A stretch of 64,000 nucleotides of DNA from JAKAGZ01 sp963783855 (GTDB taxonomy: Bacteria > Bacteroidota > Ignavibacteria > Ignavibacteriales > Ignavibacteriaceae), in the NCBI GenBank assembly GCA_963783855.1, contig CAWAPE010000001.1, forward strand, positions 62,001-126,000, given 5' to 3'. Below are positions 44,817 through 54,293 of this stretch, in pieces; the first letter of the stretch is position 1; each line of letters begins with the position of its first letter. The notes beneath the pieces are model-generated. The model had not been told where the DNA came from. It saw nothing but the letters and a program-made list of their open reading frames with translations, and made no database searches. Made by a program: the position numbers and the translations under genes.

Positions 44817-46260
44817 TTAAGGGAAAATACCAAGTGCATAATAAGAATCTGCTATCTTATTTATTGCAGTTACAAATGCCGCAGTTCTTAAATCCGGAAT
44901 TTTCTTATTCGATTTCCAGGTTTCTCTAATTTCATTATACGCAGTAACCATTGTCTCTTCCAGCCCGGAATTAACAAGGTCTTCTTCATCTGCTCCGTGA
45001 GTAATGATTTCTTTTGATGATTGATCCAGTTTTTTACCAATTGCAGATTCAATAGAATTAACCAGTGTGTGATAAATTAATTCATCGTATCTCTTCCCCA
45101 TTCTTCCAAATCTTACGTGCGAAAGATTTTTTAACCATTCAAAATAAGAGACGGTGACACCCCCTGCATTTAGATACAGGTCAGGAATAATAAGGATATT
45201 TTTTTTCAGTAAAAGTTTTTCAGCTAATGGTGTAACCGGGCCATTGGCTGCCTCTGCAACAATTTTGGCTTTTATTTTATCGGCATTTTTGCTATTGATT
45301 TGATTTTCCAGAGCAGCCGGTATTAAAATATCGCATTCCAGTTCAAGCGCATCACTTCTATCTTTTAAATTTTTTGATCCCGGGAAATCAAGAATAGATC
45401 CTTTTTCTTTTCTGTATTGTATTAATTTTTTAACATCAATTCCTTTTGGATCAAAAATGGACCCCTCATATTCTGCTATGCCTATAATTTTTGCCCCTGC
45501 TTCGCTGAAAAATTTTGCAGTGTGATATCCAACGTTACCAAGACCTTGTATAACAACTTTTTTTCCTTCAACACCGGGGGTGAGGCCCAACTTTTTTAGA
45601 TCATCCTTGTTATTTAGTGCTTCGCGCACACCAAAGAAAACTCCTCTACCCGTAGCGGCTGTTCGCCCTCTAATTCCTCCCTGGCTAATTGGCTTACCAG
45701 TTACACAGCCTTGTGAATCTATTGAGCCTGAGTTAAATGCAGCATAAGTATCTGCAATCCAGGCCATTTCCCTTCCACTTGTACCGTAATCAGGTGCTGG
45801 TACATCAATCCCCGGACCAATAAAATTCTTTTTAATTAATTCCGAGGTGTACCTTCTTGTAATATGTTCCAATTCTACCTCATCATAAGCTCTTGGATCT
45901 ATACAAACCCCGCCTTTAGCTCCACCGAATGGTACATTTACAACAGCACACTTATATGTCATCAAGAGCTGCCAATGCCATAACCTCATCCTGATTTACT
46001 GAAAGACTATACCTGATCCCACCTTTAACTGGCAATTTATGCTGACTGTGTTCTACCCTGTATGCTGTAATAACTTTTATTTTATTTTTTATCCTTACCG
46101 GGAATTTCATTTCGTAAACGCTGTTGCAATCTTTTATCTGATCAAGCAATCCGGGAGGGTATTTAGTGAATTGTGCTGCACGACTAAAATAATCGAGTAC
46201 ATCCCCATAAAAACTATGTTCTCTTTTTGCTTTCAGATTATTATTATTTGAACTTTGCAT
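44817..46260 (-). pseudogene. Glutamate dehydrogenase, third subfamily (copy 4), disrupted by a frameshift
   Basis: The N-terminal fragment begins at ATG 46260 with a good AGGAGA ribosome binding site and holds KLPVKGGIRYSLSVNQDEV. It runs into a stop after MALAALDDI. The downstream frame continues MTYKCAVVNVPFGGAKGGV, the catalytic core, then GIDVPAPDYGTSGREM, QGLGNVGYHTA and GGVTVSYFEWLKN to a normal C-terminus. Removing one base around 45964-45965 restores AALMTYKCA, giving about 480 residues. This type (Glu/Leu/Phe/Val dehydrogenase) differs from both neighbours. Either a recent inactivation or a sequencing error; no other lesion is seen. Confidence 0.88.
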
Positions 46261-46370
46261 ATATATATCTCCTGCTAATTCAATATAGGAATTGGATTTA
46301 AAACTAAGGCTGAATAAAGTTAGGCATTAAAATTATTTCTGGCAAGCAATAATTATACATATATTAATAA

Positions 46371-48005
46371 TTATTCAGATTTCAATATTAAACCCTCAGG
46401 ATCGATTTCATATTTCATTCCGGATGGAATATTAACTTCAGCATTTCCATCCTTCATTTCTATTCTTTCAGTCTTATCTCCTATTTTTACTTCTACCGTT
46501 AAATAAAAAGGAAGATCATTCGGAGTTTCCCATTTTAATGTTAAAGTTTCTCCTGTGAAGGAGGAGTTAAGTTTTGGCAATTTGGGTTGCCTGAGATAAA
46601 CTTCAAAAAACCAGTCCAATTTCATTCCCGAATATTTTTCCGCAGTTTTTAGTAAATCATCTGTTGTCGCAAAACGGCATTGACTTCCGTCTGTTACTTT
46701 TTCCATCCTAGGATCGGGATACGCAAATCTTCTAAGAATGGTAAAAAAATCTTTATCACCAACAAGGTAGCGTAAAGTCTGCAAAATCCACGCTCCTTTT
46801 GCGTAAATATCACCATCGGTATACATTGCCTGAATTGTTTTTGATTCCCTGGGTGCAACCGGATGATTATTTTTTATATTTTTTCCAATTTCCTGCAGAT
46901 ATTTAAAATATTCATCTTTACCTTTTAGCTTTTCTGCATAAAGAGGTTGCATAAATGCACACAACCCTTCGTGCAGCCAGAAATCTTTCCAGTCTAATGC
47001 GGTTACAAGATTTCCCCACCACTCATGTCCGAGCTCGTGGTGATGAAGCCAGTCAAATCCATGTGCACCCTTTCTAAATTGATTTCCATAGGCAATAATT
47101 GTTTGATGTTCCATTCCAAGGTGAGGAGTTTCAACTACACCGTATTTTTCGGCACGAAAAGGATAAGGGCCTAAAGTTTCTTCATAGAATCTCAGGTGTT
47201 GAAGAAATTCCGGGAATATTTTTACACCTTTTTCATAGTCTTCCGGCAAAACCCAGAACATAGTTTCTATTGTATCCCCCGCCGTGCTCACATATTTTTT
47301 TGAAATGGTTTTGTAAGGAGCGGCATTTAATGTAATATCGTAATTATTGATGGGTTCCGAAACAAACCAGTTGAAGGTGCTGGTTTGGTTATTATTTTCA
47401 ACTATGCTTTGTAATTTTCCGTTAGATGCTACAACCAGTGGATCAGGTACTGTAAAATGAAGGGCGACAGAATCAGCCTCATCAGACGGATGATCTTTAC
47501 ATGGCCACCATAGATCGGCACCGTTTAACTGACAGGTAGTTGCAATCCAGGGCGAACCATCTTTGGTTTTCGCCCAAGTAAATCCGCCATCCCACGGTGG
47601 ACGAGGCGCTATTCGAGGCTTACCGCTGTATTTAATCTGAACTACAACCCGGTCATTTATTTCTTTCTTTTCATTCAAATGAATCCATATTTTCCCGACT
47701 TTCCTTTCAAATTTAATGGGCACATTTTTCCCATCGGAATTTTTCTCTTCAATTGAAATGATTTTATAGACAGTATCAAGATCAACAACAAAACATTCCA
47801 GCGGTGACAATACTTCAGCAAAAACAGAAACATCTCCAATTATCATGCTGTCTGTCGGATTAACAACAATTCCAATATCATAAAATTTTACATTGTAGGC
47901 AGCTTGTTCAGGCATAAGTGGGCCGCCGCTGTTGTTTATCGGAGTTTGAGCCGAAATAGTCCCTATGAAAATAAAAACGGCAATAAATATATTTTTGAAT
48001 TTCAT
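46371..48005 (-). CDS. M1 family metallopeptidase, exported
   Basis: 544 residues with a signal peptide (1-20). Zinc site HELGH at 323-327 with the downstream glutamate E346 in WLHEGLCAF. The exopeptidase motif reads GMEH at 297-300 where classical members have GAMEN. It is shorter than full ERAP/PepN enzymes, lacking most of domain IV. Probably an aminopeptidase in the periplasm or at the surface. Nitroreductase gene is 25 bases upstream in the same direction. Confidence 0.92.
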   Translation of the reverse strand: MKFKNIFIAVFIFIGTISAQTPINNSGGPLMPEQAAYNVKFYDIGIVVNPTDSMIIGDVSVFAEVLSPLECFVVDLDTVYKIISIEEKNSDGKNVPIKFERKVGKIWIHLNEKKEINDRVVVQIKYSGKPRIAPRPPWDGGFTWAKTKDGSPWIATTCQLNGADLWWPCKDHPSDEADSVALHFTVPDPLVVASNGKLQSIVENNNQTSTFNWFVSEPINNYDITLNAAPYKTISKKYVSTAGDTIETMFWVLPEDYEKGVKIFPEFLQHLRFYEETLGPYPFRAEKYGVVETPHLGMEHQTIIAYGNQFRKGAHGFDWLHHHELGHEWWGNLVTALDWKDFWLHEGLCAFMQPLYAEKLKGKDEYFKYLQEIGKNIKNNHPVAPRESKTIQAMYTDGDIYAKGAWILQTLRYLVGDKDFFTILRRFAYPDPRMEKVTDGSQCRFATTDDLLKTAEKYSGMKLDWFFEVYLRQPKLPKLNSSFTGETLTLKWETPNDLPFYLTVEVKIGDKTERIEMKDGNAEVNIPSGMKYEIDPEGLILKSE

Positions 48006-48030
48006 AATTATAAAATTATCTGATTGAATT

Positions 48031-48702
48031 TTACTTACAATAAGTAATTATCTCACTGACTGATTTCTTTTTAATATCCGGTACTTTTGCATTTTCTGCA
48101 GGATGCCCCACTACAAGAATAAGATAAGGTTTTTCATTTACCGGCCTGTCCAATATTTCGTTTAAGAAATTCATAGGACTTGGTGTGTGTGTTAACGAAA
48201 CAAGTCCGACATTATGAATTGCTGTGATCAACATCCCGGTCGCGATACCAACTGATTCCGATGTATAATAATTTTTTACCTGTCTGCCGTCAGGAAGGAT
48301 GTCATACTTCTTTGAAAATATTACAATTAAATAAGGTGCAGTTTCAAGAAAAGGTTTTGATTCATCAGTACCAAGCGGGGCTAGAGCATCACGCCACTCC
48401 TGCGGCGCCCTTTGTGTATAAAATATTTTTTCCTCTTCCTCAGCCGCTTCACGTATTTTCTTTTTTATATTTTTATCCCCAACAACAACAAATTGCCACG
48501 GCTGCATGTTTGCCCCGTTCGGCGCAGAACCTGCCGTCAAAATACAATTTTCAATAATTTCCCTTGGTACGGGCTTGTCAGAAAACTCACGGATTGTTCT
48601 TCTCTTTTTCATTAATTCCAAAAATTTCTCAGATCGTTCGATCATTTCATTTTCAGATATTTCTAAAGTTTTTTCAAATGGAATAAATTTAGGTTCAGTC
48701 AT
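48031..48702 (-). CDS. Iodotyrosine deiodinase-like flavoprotein (nitroreductase superfamily)
   Basis: 223 residues. KKRRTIREFSDKPVP and SAPNGANMQPWQFVVV are the FMN-binding regions of the superfamily. The reductive dehalogenase subgroup is identified by E91-x3-Y95-x20-K116, the spacing of the Glu-Tyr-Lys triad that holds the zwitterion of halotyrosine and the flavin in human iodotyrosine deiodinase, and by SLTHTPSP with T173 at the expected flavin-N5 hydrogen bond. Known members reductively remove iodide (or Br, Cl) from tyrosine. The native bacterial substrate is not known. It lies between the permease and M1 peptidase genes. Confidence 0.85.
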   Translation of the reverse strand: MTEPKFIPFEKTLEISENEMIERSEKFLELMKKRRTIREFSDKPVPREIIENCILTAGSAPNGANMQPWQFVVVGDKNIKKKIREAAEEEEKIFYTQRAPQEWRDALAPLGTDESKPFLETAPYLIVIFSKKYDILPDGRQVKNYYTSESVGIATGMLITAIHNVGLVSLTHTPSPMNFLNEILDRPVNEKPYLILVVGHPAENAKVPDIKKKSVSEIITYCK

Positions 48703-48713
48703 AATCTTAATTA

Positions 48714-50810
48714 TTAATTTATTTTTTCGAAAAATTTCTTTCGCAGACTTTTCAAACTCTCCTGTTCACCAATAATGGTCAGGATATCACCTTCACAAAG
48801 TATTGTACTACCCTGTGCTATAATTACCTGTTCTTCCCTTCTCAGCCAGGTAACAAGGCAACCTTTTGGCAGTTTTATTTCCGCTATGCTCCGTCCGATC
48901 AAAGTTTGAGTTAATTCATCGTATGAAATCCTGAGCGATAAATATCTTTCATCATGCAAGAGAGCTTCCTTCAGTCCCTGTTCATCCTTTGCAGCCAGCC
49001 AGTCTTTTGAAAAACTATCTTCATCTACCCTGCTTGCAATTTGTGCCAGCATTCTCAAATGCTGTGCGGGATTGCTTTCCGGACTTATTAAAAAGAATAT
49101 TGCATTGACTACCTCTTCCTGTTCCTCAAAATCAGTAAGAGGATTATTAAGAATTATATGCACTCCTTTTTTACATCGGACAAGTACCATCTCGGGTTGT
49201 TGAAATCCTTTAATGCGCAGATGCGGGAGGGCAATTCCATGTGTAACCGGAGTAGCACCAACCCTTGTACCTTCCAGAATATCATCTCTTATTTCCTGGA
49301 AAGTATGTGTCCCAAATTGTGAAAACCATACTGAAGCTTTTTCAACCACGTCTTCAAATTTTGTTTCCTCTTCAAGATCAATTACAAAACTCCTTGCAAC
49401 AATCAGATCGAAAGGATCCTCTTCGCGCAATCCTTTTTCTTTTAATATACCACGCAGTTCCCTGTCGAGTCCCTGGTAGCGAGCGTGCCCGAGTCTTTCA
49501 AATATGTGATAAATCGCACCGTTCCTAACAACCCTGTCCTTTGCGTAGAACCAGTACCATGCAGAACCAATAAGTACAAGACCAACTGTAAATACTATCG
49601 GTAAAAATCCCATTTCAATAATTAACCATATGGGCGAAAGAATTCCTACTATTTGTAAATATGGATACAACGGTGATTTATAACCGGGATCGTACGAATC
49701 AATTCTGCTTTCCCGCATTATAATTACTGCCAGCGAAACAAACCCAAACATTAATAATTGAAAAGCACTCGCAAGTTTAGCAATCTTTGCCGGATCAAAA
49801 ATTAATAAGATCATTACAATGACTAAAACAGTGAGAATAATTGCTACGAATGGAGTTCCCTTCAAACCAATTTTCTGAAACAATTTTGGGATCATATGAT
49901 CACGGCTCATTGCAAGCGGATAACGTGACGCACTTAGTGTCCCGGCGTTTGCAACTGAAATAAAAGCCATTAGTGCTGCTATCGTTACAAAAATAGTTCC
50001 TGCCTTACCAAATATTATTTCTGCTGCGGTAGCAACCGGGGTTAAATCACCAGCTAGTTTTTCGATTGGAATTACTCCAACCATCACACTTGTTCCAAGG
50101 ATATAAATTATAAATGCCGAACCAAGTGCCAGGAAGATTCCTCTCGGGATTGTTTTTTCGGGATCCTTTATTTCCTCCGAAAGACTGGCAACTTTTGTAA
50201 CCCCGACATAACTTATATAAACAAGTCCGGCAGTTGAAAAAATTGATTTAAGATCATTTGTGAAAATGTCTTTAAAATGGACTGTTTGAATTGAATTTAA
50301 TCCTCCCCCAATAAATACCGTAAGAATAATCAGCAACACAGCAACCAGAATTATCTGGAATTTCCCGCTCTTTTTGGTACCAAATAGATTTAAAGCACCG
50401 ATAGCAATTGCAAATATTATTGCAATGGTTATAATTGGTAATTGTGGGAAAAATAATTCAAGGTAGGCACCCATTCCTATTAAAGCGAAGGCCACTTTAA
50501 GAATTAAAGCAAGCCAGGTTCCTATTCCGCCAACAGTCCCGAATAACGGACCGAGAGAACGATCCAGGAAATAATAAACCCCACCGGCTCTTGGCATTGC
50601 GGTTGCCAGTTCGGCCACGCTGAACATTGCGGGAACAAGAGGAATAGCCGCAATTATATAAGAAAAGATCATTGCAGTTCCTGCCTGCTGAGCCGCAATC
50701 CCCGGCAATAAAAAGAATCCGGCGCTCAGTGTTGTACCGGCAGCAATAGCATAAACATCCAAAAGGCGAAGTTCTTTTTTTAATCTTTTACCCTTTTTTA
50801 GTTCCGGCAT
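48714..50810 (-). CDS. APC amino acid permease fused to PTS EIIA and RCK_C domains
   Basis: 698 residues. About 12 TM helices occupy 15-425, with AAGTTLSAGFFLLPG and SLSEEIKDPEKTIPRG typical of APC transporters. Residues about 470-620 are a PTS EIIA type-2 domain, with the phosphorylatable histidine in HGIALPHLR (H530). The last 70 residues (YDELTQTLIGRSI, EGDILTIIGE) are a TrkA-C/RCK_C domain, known to bind small nucleotides or act as a regulatory lid. The arrangement suggests amino acid uptake controlled by a phosphorylation signal and a ligand. Its stop is 11 bases from the start of the IYD-like gene, so they are likely co-transcribed. Confidence 0.9.
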   Translation of the reverse strand: MPELKKGKRLKKELRLLDVYAIAAGTTLSAGFFLLPGIAAQQAGTAMIFSYIIAAIPLVPAMFSVAELATAMPRAGGVYYFLDRSLGPLFGTVGGIGTWLALILKVAFALIGMGAYLELFFPQLPIITIAIIFAIAIGALNLFGTKKSGKFQIILVAVLLIILTVFIGGGLNSIQTVHFKDIFTNDLKSIFSTAGLVYISYVGVTKVASLSEEIKDPEKTIPRGIFLALGSAFIIYILGTSVMVGVIPIEKLAGDLTPVATAAEIIFGKAGTIFVTIAALMAFISVANAGTLSASRYPLAMSRDHMIPKLFQKIGLKGTPFVAIILTVLVIVMILLIFDPAKIAKLASAFQLLMFGFVSLAVIIMRESRIDSYDPGYKSPLYPYLQIVGILSPIWLIIEMGFLPIVFTVGLVLIGSAWYWFYAKDRVVRNGAIYHIFERLGHARYQGLDRELRGILKEKGLREEDPFDLIVARSFVIDLEEETKFEDVVEKASVWFSQFGTHTFQEIRDDILEGTRVGATPVTHGIALPHLRIKGFQQPEMVLVRCKKGVHIILNNPLTDFEEQEEVVNAIFFLISPESNPAQHLRMLAQIASRVDEDSFSKDWLAAKDEQGLKEALLHDERYLSLRISYDELTQTLIGRSIAEIKLPKGCLVTWLRREEQVIIAQGSTILCEGDILTIIGEQESLKSLRKKFFEKIN

Positions 50811-50986
50811 AACCCCCGCCTGAAATTGTGTAAGGATTAATATTTACCGGTAATATGCAAAAAAAATTACAAAGAAATCTTTTAATTTATTCAGTTTAGC
50901 ACCTGTCGGATAAATTGATTTTCTACCCCTATTTTTCATAAATCAAATTTATTGCCTTGGGAATAAATGCCGGGAACTTATTTCTG

Positions 50987-51017
50987 AATTCGACTGTTTT
51001 AGTAATTTAGTCGAATT
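50987..51017. promoter_or_regulatory. Candidate TetR operator upstream of the efflux operon
   Basis: Perfect 9-base inverted repeat AATTCGACT / AGTCGAATT with a 13-base spacer, ending 18 bases before the TetR start codon. Size and position suit autorepression by the adjacent TetR-family protein. Confidence 0.55.
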
Positions 51018-51035
51018 TGGGGAAATGGAGTTATT

Positions 51036-51650
51036 ATGGTTACAGAAAAATTAAAAGAAAAGGAATTGGCTATTCTAAAAGCAGCAAGGCAACGATTTGC
51101 ACATTATGGCTATTCAAAAGTTACAATGGATGAAATTGCTGCAGATGTGGAAATGGGCAAGGCATCGCTATACTATTACTTTCCTACCAAGGAAAACCTT
51201 TTCCAGGTGGTTATCTTTCAGGAACAGGATGAGTTTGCGAATGAAATTGAAAAAATGCTTAAAAACGAGACCTGTGCTGAAGACAAGCTTTTGCAATATG
51301 TGGATCTGCGCCTGAAATACTTTCATAAACTGTTAAATCTGGGAGCGCTTTCTTTTTATTCATTCATAGAAAAAAAGTCGCAATTCAAGCAATATTATCA
51401 ACTTTTTGAAGAGCGCGAACTACAGTTATTGACTAAAATTTTTGAAGAAGGGAAAAAGAAGAATGAGTTTAAAAGAAATGTAGATGAAAAACTGATTACA
51501 GTTCTTCTTCATATACTTCAGGGATTAAGGCTCAGGACATTAAAGTCAATCCAGGGACAAAAAATTGAAACTAAGATTTACAAAGAACTAAAAGAAGAAA
51601 TGTTAACAACTGTAGAAATATTTCTAAAAGGAATTAAATGCAGTAGTTAA
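51036..51650 (+). CDS. TetR/AcrR family transcriptional regulator
   Basis: 204 residues. N-terminal HTH: ILKAARQRFAHYGYSKVTMD, then IAADVEMGKASLYYYFPTKE with the recognition helix KASLYYYF. The C-terminal ligand domain is divergent, as usual. Ribosome binding site GGAG is 6 bases before ATG. It sits at the head of a HlyD-MFS-TolC efflux operon (56 bases to the next gene) and probably represses it, with the inverted repeat upstream as a likely operator. Confidence 0.92.
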   Translation: MVTEKLKEKELAILKAARQRFAHYGYSKVTMDEIAADVEMGKASLYYYFPTKENLFQVVIFQEQDEFANEIEKMLKNETCAEDKLLQYVDLRLKYFHKLLNLGALSFYSFIEKKSQFKQYYQLFEERELQLLTKIFEEGKKKNEFKRNVDEKLITVLLHILQGLRLRTLKSIQGQKIETKIYKELKEEMLTTVEIFLKGIKCSS

Positions 51651-51705
51651 ACTTTCCTATTGCAAATAAAAGAATTTAAAAATAATTAAAGACAGGATAC
51701 ACTTT

Positions 51706-52644
51706 ATGAGCGAAAACGATAAGACAGAAAACTCAAAACCATTGTACAGGAAAAAGAAAGTTTTTATCCCTGCAATTCTATTAATTGCCGGCATAGTCGG
51801 ATTCTGGTACTGGTACCAGATACAACTCGGTCATATTTCAACTGATGACGCATACATCGATGGCGATAGAGTAAATATCAGCGCAAAAATGCTGGGAAGA
51901 ATAACCGATCTTTATTTTGACGAAGGTGACACAATCAGGCAGGGCGATCTGATTACAGTGCTGGATTCTTCAAATATTTATGCTCAAATGAGGGAAGCCG
52001 AAGCACAACTGGACCTGACAAAAGAAAATGTAAAACTCGCTGAAGTTAAGTTAGAAAAGGCGCAGGAAGATTTTGACCGTGCTGAACTTCAATTCAAGAA
52101 TAAACTTATCCCCAAAATGCAATACGATCATGCTTTGAAAGGATTACAGGAAACGAAAGCACAACTTGCAATTACAAAAAGCCGGATTAACACGGTAACT
52201 GCAAAATTGAATGTACTTTCAACAGAACTGCAAAACACAAAAATATTCTGCCCTATCAATGGAATTGTAGCAAAGAAATGGTTGCTGAAAGGCGATGTGG
52301 TACAGCCGGGTCAGCCAATTTTTACAGTTTACAACAATAAGGATCTCTGGGTTACAGCAAATTATGAAGAGACAAAAATTTCAGCTATTGCGCTTGGCGA
52401 TTCAGTAAGTATATCTGTTGATGCTTATCCAGACCAGCAGTTTAAAGGAACTGTATTACAGTTGGGAACTAACACAGCATCTCAATTTTCACTTATTCCA
52501 CCAAACAATGCTTCCGGAAATTTTACAAAAGTAACACAGAGAGTGCCGGTTAAAATTTCAATCTATCAGGTTAAGGATAATTCTAAAAAAGCAAGCTTGT
52601 TACCTGGAATGTCCGTAGAAGTAGATGTAAAGGAAGGTAAATAG
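51706..52644 (+). CDS. emrA: HlyD/EmrA-type membrane fusion protein
   Basis: 312 residues. A single TM helix (about 20-37) anchors it in the inner membrane. Then come the first half of a lipoyl domain (STDDAYIDGDRVNISAKMLG), a coiled-coil hairpin (about 85-165), the second lipoyl half (IFCPINGIVAKKWLLKGDVV) and a beta-barrel domain. It links the MFS pump in the next gene to the TolC-like channel across the periplasm. Ribosome binding site AGGA is 8 bases upstream. Symbol given by family resemblance. Confidence 0.88.
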   Translation: MSENDKTENSKPLYRKKKVFIPAILLIAGIVGFWYWYQIQLGHISTDDAYIDGDRVNISAKMLGRITDLYFDEGDTIRQGDLITVLDSSNIYAQMREAEAQLDLTKENVKLAEVKLEKAQEDFDRAELQFKNKLIPKMQYDHALKGLQETKAQLAITKSRINTVTAKLNVLSTELQNTKIFCPINGIVAKKWLLKGDVVQPGQPIFTVYNNKDLWVTANYEETKISAIALGDSVSISVDAYPDQQFKGTVLQLGTNTASQFSLIPPNNASGNFTKVTQRVPVKISIYQVKDNSKKASLLPGMSVEVDVKEGK

Positions 52645-52645
52645 G

Positions 52646-54271
52646 GTGCTGAATTTTCTAAACGTTCATTTAAGAGAAAAAATTGTCGGGCTGTTTCCTT
52701 CGATGAAACCCGACCATAAAGCTTACAGCTGGTGGGTTTTGTGGAGTGTTATGATTGGTACATTCATGGCAGTGCTCGATGTTACAATTGTAAACGTTGC
52801 TTTACCCAAAATCATTGCTACATTCGGTACCAGCATCGATAAAGCAGAATGGGTACTCACCGGTTATTTATTAATTTTTGCGGTAATGCTTCCCTCTTCA
52901 GGATGGATTGCAGATCATCTTGGTTACAAACGAACATATTTTGCCGGACTACTTCTATTTACAGTAGGGTCATTTCTATGCAGTCTTTCGTGGGATGAAA
53001 ATTCATTGATATTTTTCCGGTTAATCCAGGGAGCTGGTGCGGGACTGGTAATGCCAGTTGGTATGGCGATAATTACACGGGAGTTTCCTCCTGAAAAAAG
53101 AGGAATGGCACTTGGTTTCTGGGGAATTGCTGCAGCGGCCTCCGTCTCTCTTGGTCCATTGATTGGGGGCTATTTAGTAGACAGCTACAGCTGGTCAGCA
53201 ATATTTGATGTAAATGTTCCCGTAGGAATAATCGGCCTGATTTCAATTTATATAATTCAACGTGAATACAAGACAGAACATATAAGAGCTTTTGATTTTC
53301 TCGGCCTTATTTCTATGACACTGTTTTTAACTTCGCTGCTGCTTGCATTTGCAGATGGTAATGCTTCGTGGAATACCGGAGGGTGGACTTCAAATTTTAT
53401 AGTTACCTGTTTTACTATATCTGCAATTAGTTTTATAGTATTTATCATAACGGAATTTTCTGTTAAACACCCGTTAATAGAATTAAGACTTTTAAAGAAC
53501 AGGAATTTTTCAATTGCAACACTGATGATGTTTATTTTCGGTGCTGCGCTTTTTGGTAATTCATTTCTTCTACCACTATACCTGCAGAATTCACTTGGTT
53601 ACACGGCGTTCCAGGCCGGACTCGTTTTCTTCCCGGTTGGAATTATACAGGCTTTTATGTCACCAATTGCGGGAAGATTATCGGACAAAGCAAATCCTAA
53701 AATTCCGGTTTTTATCGGAATTACATTATTAACATTGAGCATGTACTATTCCTCATTCTTTTCTGAGTACTCAATGCACTCACAAATAATGCTTCCACTT
53801 TATTTAAGAGGATTCGCGCTGGGATTTATTTTTATTCCCCTTACAAACATCGCTTTGTTAGATGTCCCACGGAATGAACTTGCACAGGCAAGCGGGCTAT
53901 TCAACACTATCCGGCAAATAGGAGGAAGCTTTGGTGTTGCCGTACTCGGAACGATTTTAACTCAGAGAGTTATTTATCACACAACAGCTTTCAGCGATGC
54001 GGCAAATCAATACTCTGCTCAATTTAAACACGTAGCATACGGTGTTGGGAGATTTGTACAGCATAATACAGGAAGCGTGGGAAGTGAAATGATAATGAGA
54101 ACTAAAGCTCTTCTTGCCCAACACCTGGTAGCACAGGCTTTTATTGAAGGAATAAATGATGATTTTCTTATCAGTGCAATTATGACAGTTATACTAATAC
54201 TGCCCATATTTTTTATTTCCACTAAAAACAGGAAAAAGAAAAAAGGTGAAAGAATTGAAATTATGGAATAG
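52646..54271 (+). CDS. emrB: DHA2 family MFS multidrug exporter (EmrB/QacA-like)
   Basis: 541 residues with 14 predicted TM helices, the DHA2 number. The TM1 signature FMAVLDVTIVNVALPKI, DxxGxxR-like loop DHLGYKRTY, and motif C region GPLIGGYLVD are clear. Start is GTG with an AGGAAGG ribosome binding site at the end of the preceding emrA gene; spacing of one base implies coupling. Proton-driven efflux of drugs or hydrophobic compounds through the EmrA-TolC duct. Symbol by family resemblance. Confidence 0.9.
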   Translation: MLNFLNVHLREKIVGLFPSMKPDHKAYSWWVLWSVMIGTFMAVLDVTIVNVALPKIIATFGTSIDKAEWVLTGYLLIFAVMLPSSGWIADHLGYKRTYFAGLLLFTVGSFLCSLSWDENSLIFFRLIQGAGAGLVMPVGMAIITREFPPEKRGMALGFWGIAAAASVSLGPLIGGYLVDSYSWSAIFDVNVPVGIIGLISIYIIQREYKTEHIRAFDFLGLISMTLFLTSLLLAFADGNASWNTGGWTSNFIVTCFTISAISFIVFIITEFSVKHPLIELRLLKNRNFSIATLMMFIFGAALFGNSFLLPLYLQNSLGYTAFQAGLVFFPVGIIQAFMSPIAGRLSDKANPKIPVFIGITLLTLSMYYSSFFSEYSMHSQIMLPLYLRGFALGFIFIPLTNIALLDVPRNELAQASGLFNTIRQIGGSFGVAVLGTILTQRVIYHTTAFSDAANQYSAQFKHVAYGVGRFVQHNTGSVGSEMIMRTKALLAQHLVAQAFIEGINDDFLISAIMTVILILPIFFISTKNRKKKKGERIEIME

Positions 54272-54293
54272 AATTCCGGGAGAAATATTCAGA

